DNA from: an uncultured Bacteroidales bacterium | GTDB taxonomy: Bacteria; Bacteroidota; Bacteroidia; Bacteroidales; Marinilabiliaceae | DNA length: 6,082 nt | Reading direction: 5' to 3' | Assembly (NCBI GenBank): GCA_934725785.1 | Contig: CAKVCS010000067.1 | Location: forward strand, 1 to 6,082 | Shown: in pieces, positions 1 to 6,082 of the stretch | Layout: each line of letters opens with the position of its first letter | Position numbering within the stretch: position 1 is the stretch's first letter | Notes under the pieces: model-generated | What the model saw: the letters and a program-made list of their open reading frames with translations, nothing else | Database searches by the model: none | What the model was told of the DNA's origin: nothing | Program-made: the position numbers and the translations under genes

Positions 1-1134
1 ACAGCAGCCACAGAGCGCGGCTATCGCCACAACGTCTCGCTGACAACACTCGGAGCGCACGCGTCTACCGACATAGGCCGCCTCCGCGTGGGGCTGGGCG
101 TGAACAATTGGCACGTAAGCATCCCACTGGGGTATAACGGTCAGGCGTACAGGCTATACTACCCCACGGGGCGGGACATAACCACGGTCAGCCACGACGC
201 CAACGTCTTCGCAGGGCGGGCGCACATATTCGGCGAGGTCGCCACGCAGGGGCCTGGGACCACAAGCGGCGTGATAGGCACCGACATAGATTTCGGCGGC
301 GGCAAGACGCTATCCGCAGCCATCCGAAGATTTGGCAAGAGATATTTCGCACAGCAACAGCAACCAGTCTGCCGCACGAACAGGGCGGGAGGCGAAAGCG
401 GCGCATACTTGGCGTTCGAGGCCCCTCCACTGCCCCACCTAAGCGTCAGGGCGAGCATAGACGCATGGAAATCGCGATGGCTGCAAAGCGACACCAAATG
501 CCCCACGACAGGGTGGTGCGCACGAGCAGCAGCCACCTACGACATCTCGCAGAAACAATCTGTCTCCCTCAGATTAAGGCACACGAGCAAGGAGGCCACA
601 CCAAAAGACGATGACGGCACGGAAGACGGGTGGCACAAAGTGGACACACGGAGCACGAGCTGCAAAGCAATATTCACGTTCCGACCGACGCGGGCGGCTG
701 ACCTGTCCTCGATAGCCGAGCGCACGTCGGTCTTGACAGCAAAGGGCGGCCACGAGACGGGTCTGCTGATAGCGCAAACCGTAAGGCTGAAAAGCCACAA
801 TGGGAACGTCGCCATTGCCCTGAGCGGCTCGCTGTTCAACACGGACAGTTACGCCGCCCGCACGTACACCCGCCGGCCAATGGTCCTATACGACATGGCC
901 TTTGCCGCATGCTACGGCAAAGGGGCTACAGCTACAGCAATGGTCACTGCCCAAATAACCAATGGAGTGAAGATATGGGCGTGGTGTACTCACACATTGT
1001 ACACAGACAGGGATAAGGTAGGCACGGGCTACGAGGAGACAAACGGGCCGAGACGCACGGATGTGAAAATACAATTGCAGTGGAAGCTGTGGTGGAAAAA
1101 GCAAGCGCAGCTTTGGCCGTCGCAAAGGCTGTGA
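1..1134 (+). CDS. C-terminal part of a probable helix-hairpin-helix / outer-membrane beta-barrel protein (5' end outside window)
   Basis: The reading frame is open from base 1, so the GTG at 88 is only an internal valine; 377 residues are visible before the TGA at 1132-1134. The sequence alternates short polar and hydrophobic stretches typical of beta strands. Its end (partial residues about 285-363, with LYDMAFAACYGKG, LYTDRDKVGTGYEETNG and TDVKIQLQWKL) resembles, from memory, the C-terminal barrel region of Bacteroidota proteins annotated as helix-hairpin-helix domain-containing. The helix-hairpin-helix part would lie upstream of the window, as would any signal peptide, so neither can be checked. 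The likely location is the outer membrane; the molecular role is unknown to me. Oddities are six cysteines and a 14-residue tail after the usual final strand. It converges on the parC-type gene and is not in its operon. The family call is a recollection of pattern, not a search result; 'hypothetical barrel-like protein' is the cautious alternative. Confidence 0.6.
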   Translation, partial: TAATERGYRHNVSLTTLGAHASTDIGRLRVGLGVNNWHVSIPLGYNGQAYRLYYPTGRDITTVSHDANVFAGRAHIFGEVATQGPGTTSGVIGTDIDFGGGKTLSAAIRRFGKRYFAQQQQPVCRTNRAGGESGAYLAFEAPPLPHLSVRASIDAWKSRWLQSDTKCPTTGWCARAAATYDISQKQSVSLRLRHTSKEATPKDDDGTEDGWHKVDTRSTSCKAIFTFRPTRAADLSSIAERTSVLTAKGGHETGLLIAQTVRLKSHNGNVAIALSGSLFNTDSYAARTYTRRPMVLYDMAFAACYGKGATATAMVTAQITNGVKIWAWCTHTLYTDRDKVGTGYEETNGPRRTDVKIQLQWKLWWKKQAQLWPSQRL

Positions 1135-1145
1135 CAACAAGACAA

Positions 1146-1183
1146 ACACCCGATGGCGGGCACCGCATCCCGCCACCAGGTGT
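1146..1183 (-). terminator. Hairpin terminator for the parC-type gene, possibly bidirectional
   Basis: Two nested inverted repeats form one hairpin: outer arms ACACC (1146-1150) and GGTGT (1179-1183), inner arms TGGCGGG (1154-1160) and CCCGCCA (1169-1175), an 8-base loop, and a symmetrical 3x3 internal loop. Read on the minus strand, downstream of the parC stop, the hairpin is followed by a T-rich run (TTGTCTTGTTGTC, 8 of 13 T), as expected of an intrinsic terminator. On the plus strand no T tract follows, so it would serve the left-hand gene less well. It fills most of the 82-base gap between the two convergent genes. Confidence 0.55.
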
Positions 1184-1216
1184 CTAAGCGTCCGTCCGCC
1201 GTACTGCCCCAACGCG

Positions 1217-3904
1217 TCAGAACAGCGTCGGCTGCTCCGGCTCATCGTCATCCTCGGCAACGGGTTCAGCGTCGGATGCCGCCCCCTCGCTTTCGCGGAC
1301 CGTCGGGATTAGCGGCTCAAGCTCCTTTATGGCGCCAACCTGCCACTTGGCAAGCTGCTTGCCCTTGGCCTTGATGCTCTTCTCGGCAATAAACTCGTAG
1401 GCGTCAATCTGCTCGGCAGGCCTCCACTTGTCATCGCCACCATAAGTGAGTTCGAAAAGCGGGTGATCCTCATCGCTGACGCACACAAGCCTGCTCTTCG
1501 GGTTATCGCCAATAAAGTTGACAGGCTTCGCCGAGAGCGTTATCTTGAAGCGTTTTATGTAGTGCAAGCCAGTCTCGCCATCCACGTATATGACCGTCCA
1601 CGTCTTGCGGGCGTCATACTTCTCTATGCGCACCATGTTATTCTCGAAGTGCTGCTCGAAGCCCGTGCCGGTTATGACCGCGTCGCCCGCTTTCGTTATT
1701 ATGAGAATCTTGTCGTCCCCGCCGAACTCGCCGAGCAGCTCGCCGCGGCCGTCCGGGTTGAGGCGCATCGTCTCCCACTCGAACCATATCTGCCTGCCGC
1801 CAAGGGTGCTCTCGCCCTTGCGCTTGAGCACGACCTTGTGAATGTCATTTTTTGTAACGACATTGCCCTTTGAGGCCCGGCCTTTGACGGCGAGCGTCGA
1901 GAAGTCGAAATCAATGACGACGTTGCGCAGCTTGGCCCTCGGGCGGAGCAGGACTTTGACGACCTCGGCCTCGCCATTTGCGTTTGCGCTGAAATATCGG
2001 AGCTTGGTGCCGGGCGTAGCCGTCGTTATGTCATACTCGCGGTCTCGGGTGACGCCGGTCACGCTGAAACGCTTGGCATAGGTCACCCCTGTCTCGCCAT
2101 CGGTGTAGACGGCGTTGTATACCGTTCGCGAGTCGTTCTTCTTGAATATGGCTATGTGCATGACTCCGGTCCCGACGTCGACCTTCTCGTCAATCTTCTT
2201 GACGACGTAACGCCCGTCGGTGTAGAAGATGATGACATCGTCGAGGTCGGAGCAGTCCGCCACGTAGTCCCCCTTTTTGAGCCCGAAGCCCATAAAGCCG
2301 TCCTCGCGGTTGACGTAGAGCTTCTTGTTGCGCTCAGCCACCTTTGTAGCCTCAATGTTGTCGAACGAGCGAATCTCGGTGAGCCTCTGCTTGTCCGCCC
2401 CATATTGTCTCTTGATTCGGCGGAAGTGGGCTATTGCGAAGTCGACTATGTGGTCGATGTTGTCCTGCGTCTTGCGCATCTCGTCCTTGAGGGCGACGAG
2501 CTTATCCTCGGCCGCCTGGCTGTTGAACTTGAGAATGCGCGCCATCTTGATGTCGAGCAGGTGGAGGATGTCGTCGCGGGTCACGTCTCGCATCAGCTTG
2601 ACACTGTTCGCCTCGAAATAGGTCTTCAGGCGCGCGTCGATATGGGCCACGGCGGCATCAATGTTCTCAGCTTGCTCGAACTCGGCATCCTTGTAAACCC
2701 TCTCTTCTATGAAAATCTTCTCGAGCGAGAGCGTGTGCCACTGCTGCGCGAGCTCGTCAAGCAGAATCTGCAGCTCCTGCTTGAGTAGGGACACCGTGCG
2801 GTCCGTGCTGTGGCGGAGAATATCCGACACGCCCATGAAGTGGGGCTTGCGATCCATGATGACGCAAGCGTTGGGCGAGATGGAGACCTCGCAGTCGGTA
2901 AAGGCGTAGAGGGCGTCAATGGTCTTGTCTGGCGACGCCCCTGCGGGGAGATGGATTAGAATCTCGGCGTGCGCGGCGGTGAGATCCTCAATCTTCTTGA
3001 CCTTTATCTTCTTGTCGTTAACCTTGAGGATTGAGTCTATGACCGCCGAGGTCGTCTTGGAATAAGGGATCTCGGTTATGGCCAGCGTCTTGGCGTCGCG
3101 TTTCTCAATCTTTGCCCTTATTCGGACCACGCCGCCACGGAGGCCGTCATTGTATCGCGAGACGTCTATGAGGCCGCCGGTGGGGAAGTCGGGGAAGAGC
3201 GAGAACTGCTTGCCCTCGAGGTATGCAATGGAGGCGTCGAGCAGCTCGTTGAAATTGTGCGGCAGAATCTTCGAAGCGAGGCCGACCGCAATGCCCTCCA
3301 CTCCCTGCGCCAAGAGAAGGGGGAACTTGACGGGGAGGGTCACAGGCTCCTCGTTTCGCCCGTCGTAGCTCTCCTTCCATACAGTCACCTTGGGGCTGAA
3401 GACCACGTCGAGCGCAAACTTTGTGAGCCTCGCCTCGATGTATCGCGGAGCGGCAGCCCCGTCGCCAGTGAGTATGTTGCCCCAGTTGCCCTGAGTGTCG
3501 ATAAGCAGCCCCTTCTGCCCGAGCTGGACGAGCGCGTCGCCGATGGAGGCGTCGCCATGCGGGTGAAAGTGCATTGTGTCGCCCACAATGCCGGCTACTT
3601 TGTTGTAGAGGCCGTTCTCATCCTTGCGCATGGTGTGGAGTATTCGCCTCTGGACGGGTTTGAGGCCGTCGTCGATATGCGGCACGGCCCTCTCGAGGAT
3701 GACGTAGCTGGCGTAGTCGAGAAACCACAGGCGGTACATGCCGTGGAGTCGGCTCTTCTTGACGGCGTCGGAATCCCAAGCCGGGGCGTCGCCCACCTCG
3801 TCGGCAGCGAGAGCGGCGGCGTTCTCGGGGTCGTTGCCCGCGTCCTCTCCTTGAGGGAGGTTGTCTTCCCTCTCGTCTTCGTTGTCTGTGGTATCGTTAG
3901 TCAT
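1217..3904 (-). CDS. parC: DNA topoisomerase IV / gyrase-like subunit A (ParC type)
   Basis: This 895-residue protein is the DNA-cleaving and rejoining subunit of a type IIA topoisomerase, which with ParE decatenates and relaxes chromosomes. The winged-helix/tower core begins near residue 52 (YASYVILERAVPHIDDGLKP at 64-83). The HPHGD segment is at 114-118, and the catalytic tyrosine is probably Tyr155, next to Arg154 in AAAPRYIEARL. The coiled-coil/tower region runs to about 515. From about 535 (GFMGFGLKKGDYV) to 840 there are repeated beta-pinwheel-like blades, including the STLGGRQIWF block at 699-708. No GyrA box (QRRGGKG) is seen, which favours ParC over GyrA. The length fits Bacteroidota ParC (roughly 880-920). 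Residues 1-40 and 870-892 are acidic tails, and the protein ends QPTLF. The ATG at 3902-3904 has no Shine-Dalgarno sequence. At the residue matching E. coli GyrA Ser83 it has Ala119; Asp123 matches Asp87. The 41-base gap upstream separates it from the endonuclease gene, so read-through transcription from parE is likely. Confidence 0.95.
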   Translation of the reverse strand: MTNDTTDNEDEREDNLPQGEDAGNDPENAAALAADEVGDAPAWDSDAVKKSRLHGMYRLWFLDYASYVILERAVPHIDDGLKPVQRRILHTMRKDENGLYNKVAGIVGDTMHFHPHGDASIGDALVQLGQKGLLIDTQGNWGNILTGDGAAAPRYIEARLTKFALDVVFSPKVTVWKESYDGRNEEPVTLPVKFPLLLAQGVEGIAVGLASKILPHNFNELLDASIAYLEGKQFSLFPDFPTGGLIDVSRYNDGLRGGVVRIRAKIEKRDAKTLAITEIPYSKTTSAVIDSILKVNDKKIKVKKIEDLTAAHAEILIHLPAGASPDKTIDALYAFTDCEVSISPNACVIMDRKPHFMGVSDILRHSTDRTVSLLKQELQILLDELAQQWHTLSLEKIFIEERVYKDAEFEQAENIDAAVAHIDARLKTYFEANSVKLMRDVTRDDILHLLDIKMARILKFNSQAAEDKLVALKDEMRKTQDNIDHIVDFAIAHFRRIKRQYGADKQRLTEIRSFDNIEATKVAERNKKLYVNREDGFMGFGLKKGDYVADCSDLDDVIIFYTDGRYVVKKIDEKVDVGTGVMHIAIFKKNDSRTVYNAVYTDGETGVTYAKRFSVTGVTRDREYDITTATPGTKLRYFSANANGEAEVVKVLLRPRAKLRNVVIDFDFSTLAVKGRASKGNVVTKNDIHKVVLKRKGESTLGGRQIWFEWETMRLNPDGRGELLGEFGGDDKILIITKAGDAVITGTGFEQHFENNMVRIEKYDARKTWTVIYVDGETGLHYIKRFKITLSAKPVNFIGDNPKSRLVCVSDEDHPLFELTYGGDDKWRPAEQIDAYEFIAEKSIKAKGKQLAKWQVGAIKELEPLIPTVRESEGAASDAEPVAEDDDEPEQPTLF

Positions 3905-3936
3905 AAATCGTCAATAAATATATGCAGCCTATGCTC

Positions 3937-3954
3937 AACAAGGGTTCACTTGTT
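3937..3954 (-). other. Small hairpin over the endonuclease stop codon
   Basis: AACAAG (3937-3942) and CTTGTT (3949-3954) form a perfect 6-bp stem with a 6-base loop that contains the endonuclease TGA (3946-3948). No T-run follows on the minus strand, so it is not a standard terminator. It could weakly affect read-through into parC or protect the upstream message. A stem this short may be chance. Confidence 0.2.
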
Positions 3955-4665
3955 CCCTTTGAACATGGCGTCAATCATCTTAAACGTGTTGGAATAAGAG
4001 ACCTCTTCGGGCGGTATTCGATTATCCATCCGGAACTTGTATGATATCTGCAACCGGCCGTTATTCTTATCCGATGCGCTGTCCGACCATCTCCTATGAT
4101 CTTGACGATGTCCAACAGAGAAATCAATCTCCTCAAGACAATAAGCTTCCAGCCCGTCTATGTGTATGTTTCTTGGTTTGGCTCGACGTTCCGGAGAGTC
4201 TTCGTTACCTTCGCCAATGGAATATATAACCTTGAAGACAAGGTAAGCCTTCTGCTGCTCAGGATTCTCTTCACAATAGTTTCTGTGGAGCTGACCGATT
4301 GCGGCGACCCCATTATTCTTGCAGTCAGCCTTCTCCGCCTTTACGTTTACCATAAACCGTATGCCACCAGACTCAGAGAAGAAATCGTAACTCTCACTTG
4401 ACGTACTGCCAACAAACCGCTCAATGACGTATTTCGACGAGTCATCACAATGGGTAAACATCTCAAGTTTCGCTACAACAAACTCCTCGATAATAAAACC
4501 TATAGCCGTGGATGACTCTATGCAGTTATGCTTGTTCTGTAGGAGATTGTACTCCTCGAGACGGAGGACTAACTCCTTTCCATACGCCTTAAAAATACAA
4601 TTAGCGTACTCAATAAGCTTGCTTTCGAAATCCTTAATACTCTCTAAATACGCATTCGCCATCAT
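3946..4665 (-). CDS. Type II restriction endonuclease, PD-(D/E)XK-like
   Basis: This 239-residue cytosolic protein is probably the DNA-cutting partner of the methyltransferase encoded directly upstream. The layout matches the PD-(D/E)XK nuclease fold: a helix with paired acids (GFIIEEFVVAKLE, Glu60/Glu61), an acidic residue Asp94 after a serine-rich turn (SYDFF), then a beta strand ending in VNVKAEK with Lys109 as the likely catalytic lysine. The residue two before that lysine is Asn107 where Asp or Glu is normal. A C-terminal region rich in Arg, His and Asp (about 184-216, VGHRQDHRRW and NNGRLQISYKF) could contact DNA. I do not recognise a named family or a recognition site; assignment rests on the motif layout and on gene context. 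The start ATG (4663-4665) overlaps the methyltransferase stop as ATGA, which suggests translational coupling; a second ATG follows at once. GC is low (about 38% in two 60-base lines counted), unlike the flanking parC gene, suggesting transfer. An orphan or inactive nuclease is possible. Confidence 0.75.
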   Translation of the reverse strand: MMANAYLESIKDFESKLIEYANCIFKAYGKELVLRLEEYNLLQNKHNCIESSTAIGFIIEEFVVAKLEMFTHCDDSSKYVIERFVGSTSSESYDFFSESGGIRFMVNVKAEKADCKNNGVAAIGQLHRNYCEENPEQQKAYLVFKVIYSIGEGNEDSPERRAKPRNIHIDGLEAYCLEEIDFSVGHRQDHRRWSDSASDKNNGRLQISYKFRMDNRIPPEEVSYSNTFKMIDAMFKGNK

Positions 4666-5909
4666 AATGATGTATCTTGACTAGTGTTCAACAACACCAT
4701 CGACTTAAGGACAGCCAGACCTACTGCTTTCCCGAGCAGAGGGGGCACCGCGTTGCCTATCTGGACCAATTGCTTGCTTTTGCTTCCCATGAATATAAAA
4801 TCATCTGGAAACGATTGCAAACGCGCCATCTCTCGGGCAGTCAGCACTCGTGGCAGCTTTGGGTGAACATTAACTCCTCCATGGTTCTCTTTAATGGTAC
4901 AACTTGGAGAATTCCAAGGGCACTTTTTCCAAGCATCAGAATAACCGGCATAAAGACTTTGCCCTTCTTCCAACTGCAGAAGTCGCTGTTGCATTTCAGG
5001 TTTGTGCTTTGTCGGTTCATGATTGAATGCGGCATCTGCGGGGCGGTTCATCAAGTCGGCAATGGCCATTCCAGTCGTCACGTAATCTGAAGGTTGAACC
5101 AACGGTTTAGGATGATAGTTCTTTGCTCCGATCCTGTTGCCTATAAATATGACACGTTCCCTCTTTTGTGGCGTATAATAATCCGCAGCACAAAGTGTCG
5201 CCACGTTCAATTGATACCCGATTTCCGCATAATCGTCTAATATCTTCTGCTCAACACGCCCTCCCAGCATACTGCGCAGACCCTTTACATTCTCACAAAT
5301 AACAAACTCAGGTTGCAGGTTGCGCACGATTTCGAGCATCTCCTTATAGAGGGAGTTGCGAGGGTCGTCTTCTATGCGGTTTCCCGCCATGCTGAACCCT
5401 TGACAAGGGAAGCCGCCTGCCACGACATTGAGTTTACGCCCGTTTAGGCGTGCTTTTACCGTATTATAGAACTCATCTTTCTTCTCTTGGAGGCGAATGT
5501 CGCCATTTACAAATGGATGTGCGAAATTGCGCTTATATGTCTCACCTGCCTCATCGAACCAATCCAGCCCGCAAATTCCCTCAAGGCCGGCCATCTCCAA
5601 TCCTTTGCTTAAGCCACCTGCGCCACAAAAAAGGTCAACGAAAAGGACTCCTGAGTCAACAGGACTTTGCCAGACATCTGATATGTCAACCCAATTCACC
5701 TCACGTTCGACCCTTAACCTATCCAATCTCTCCGTTTTGAGAGAACTGCCAATGGCACTAAATGCTTCCAGAGAAGCGGCAGGAACCCTAAGGACGCCGT
5801 TTTTCTTAAGAGATACAATTTTCCCTGATGCGACAAGGCGTCGCACTATCTTGACTGTCGTCCCGAGCTTATCTGACGCCTGGCTGATGGTATATAGTTG
5901 CTCACCCAT
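4662..5909 (-). CDS. DNA (cytosine-5) methyltransferase with N-terminal helix-turn-helix, type II R-M
   Basis: This 415-residue enzyme transfers a methyl group from S-adenosylmethionine to C5 of cytosine in a specific site, shielding host DNA from the partner nuclease. All main C5-methyltransferase motifs are present in order: I (FVDLFCGAGG, 90-99), IV (GGFPCQGFS, 165-173, nucleophile Cys169), VI (ENV, 206-208), VIII (QKRERV, 248-253), IX (RVLTAREMARLQSFPDDF, 354-371) and X (QIGNAVPPLL, 383-392). The target-recognition region between VIII and IX is about 100 residues, so a short site is plausible, but I cannot name it. Residues 5-50 (YTISQASDKLGTTVKIVRRL onward, ending VPAASLEAF) look like an excisionase/MerR-type helix-turn-helix, joined by a charged linker to the catalytic core from about 87. 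The ATG at 5907-5909 is chosen because an in-frame TAA (5922-5924) lies just upstream. It starts 25 bases after the parE stop and overlaps the endonuclease gene by 4 bases. No Shine-Dalgarno sequence is evident. GC (45-47% in lines counted) is below the flanks. Confidence 0.93.
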   Translation of the reverse strand: MGEQLYTISQASDKLGTTVKIVRRLVASGKIVSLKKNGVLRVPAASLEAFSAIGSSLKTERLDRLRVEREVNWVDISDVWQSPVDSGVLFVDLFCGAGGLSKGLEMAGLEGICGLDWFDEAGETYKRNFAHPFVNGDIRLQEKKDEFYNTVKARLNGRKLNVVAGGFPCQGFSMAGNRIEDDPRNSLYKEMLEIVRNLQPEFVICENVKGLRSMLGGRVEQKILDDYAEIGYQLNVATLCAADYYTPQKRERVIFIGNRIGAKNYHPKPLVQPSDYVTTGMAIADLMNRPADAAFNHEPTKHKPEMQQRLLQLEEGQSLYAGYSDAWKKCPWNSPSCTIKENHGGVNVHPKLPRVLTAREMARLQSFPDDFIFMGSKSKQLVQIGNAVPPLLGKAVGLAVLKSMVLLNTSQDTSL

Positions 5910-5934
5910 AACCCTATGATATTAACAGTATTTC

Positions 5935-6082
5935 CTACTCCTCGCCTGCGAGAATTTGCAGATCCTTGTCGACAAGATCCTCCTCGATCACGAGGTTGTC
6001 AATGATGAAGTTCTGTCGGCTGGAGGTGTTCTTGCCCATGTAGAAGTCGAGCAGCTCGTGCACCCCGTCCGAGCTTTTAAGC
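5935..6082 (-). CDS. parE: C-terminal end of DNA topoisomerase IV subunit B (ParE type), cut by window edge
   Basis: Reading the minus strand from the right edge gives 48 codons ending in TAG (5935-5937). The peptide contains VHELLDFYMGKNTSSRQNFI followed by an acidic stretch (VIEEDLVDKDLQILAGEE). This matches the end of the Toprim/C-terminal part of GyrB/ParE proteins, where a [FL]MG(K/E)-x-R-x-x-FI pattern is general, and looks like the Bacteroidota ParE form. ParE is the ATP-binding partner of ParC in topoisomerase IV. Its order ahead of parC on the same strand supports ParE over GyrB. The gene ends 25 bases before the methyltransferase start, so the R-M genes probably share its transcript. 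The frame is too short to appear as a full gene; the rest lies to the right of the window. Confidence 0.82.
   Translation of the reverse strand, partial: LKSSDGVHELLDFYMGKNTSSRQNFIIDNLVIEEDLVDKDLQILAGEE

Noticed and set aside
159..842. Minus-strand open frames under the barrel-like gene (159-536 and 537-842)
   Set aside because: The plus-strand frame is open across the whole region and has family-like motifs. The antisense translations have no recognisable features.
3542..3575. Ala119 at the quinolone-resistance Ser83 position of ParC as a resistance mutation
   Set aside because: As far as I recall, HPHGDASIGDALVQLGQ is the ordinary form in Bacteroidota ParC, so it is not evidence of selected resistance.
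3915..3941. Possible Bacteroidota promoter for parC: TATATTTA (minus strand, 3922-3915), 7 of 8 to TAnnTTTG, with an upstream TTG
   Set aside because: The spacing to TTG is 16 bases, shorter than usual, and the element would start transcription almost at the ATG. In AT-rich sequence this match is weak.
3257..3997. A 246-codon plus-strand open frame opposite parC, and a similar 210-codon frame at 2156-2788
   Set aside because: Both lie antisense to strongly conserved parC coding sequence in a GC-rich region, where long antisense frames are common. Their translations show no recognisable domain.
4677..5090. Plus-strand frame opposite the methyltransferase C-terminus
   Set aside because: It is antisense to conserved motifs IX and X of the methyltransferase, with no domain features of its own.
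3905..5934. Search for a vsr mismatch-repair gene, a separate C regulator, a transposase or an integrase beside the R-M genes
   Set aside because: The gaps of 25 and 41 bases leave no room for another gene, and no such frame is seen on either strand.

Overview
The window looks like a chromosomal segment of a fairly GC-rich Bacteroidales-type bacterium (phylum Bacteroidota). The evidence is the Bacteroidota-style topoisomerase IV A subunit with its characteristic C-terminal half, the matching tail of the topoisomerase IV B subunit, a C-terminal region that resembles the helix-hairpin-helix/beta-barrel protein of that phylum, and the absence of clear Shine-Dalgarno sequences. The genus cannot be fixed from the sequence.

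Layout, left to right. Positions 1-1134 (+) carry the 3' part of a gene for a probable beta-barrel surface protein. It converges on the next gene, and the 82-base gap holds a strong hairpin (1146-1183) that is probably the parC terminator. Positions 1217-3904 (-) are a complete parC-type gene. Positions 3946-4665 (-) and 4662-5909 (-) form a two-gene type II restriction-modification (R-M) module: a PD-(D/E)XK-like nuclease and a C5-cytosine DNA methyltransferase with a fused N-terminal helix-turn-helix. They overlap by 4 bases. Positions 5935-6082 (-) are the last 48 codons of a parE-type gene running off the right edge.

On the minus strand the order is therefore parE, methyltransferase, endonuclease, parC, with gaps of 25 bases, a 4-base overlap, and 41 bases. 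The main point of interest is that the R-M pair sits exactly between the two subunit genes of topoisomerase IV, in the same orientation and with almost no extra DNA. Its base composition differs from its surroundings: individual 60-base lines counted by hand are about 38% GC in the endonuclease and 45-47% in the methyltransferase, against about 63-65% in parC, 60% in the left gene and 53% in the parE tail. This points to horizontal acquisition by clean insertion into a housekeeping operon. The methyltransferase comes first and so would be made before the nuclease, which suits safe establishment in a new host.

No RNA genes, CRISPR arrays, transposases or large repeats were seen. I see no wholly new system. 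The R-M pair itself is of a known general kind, but its location, the variant catalytic motif of the nuclease and the fused DNA-binding domain on the methyltransferase merit a second look.
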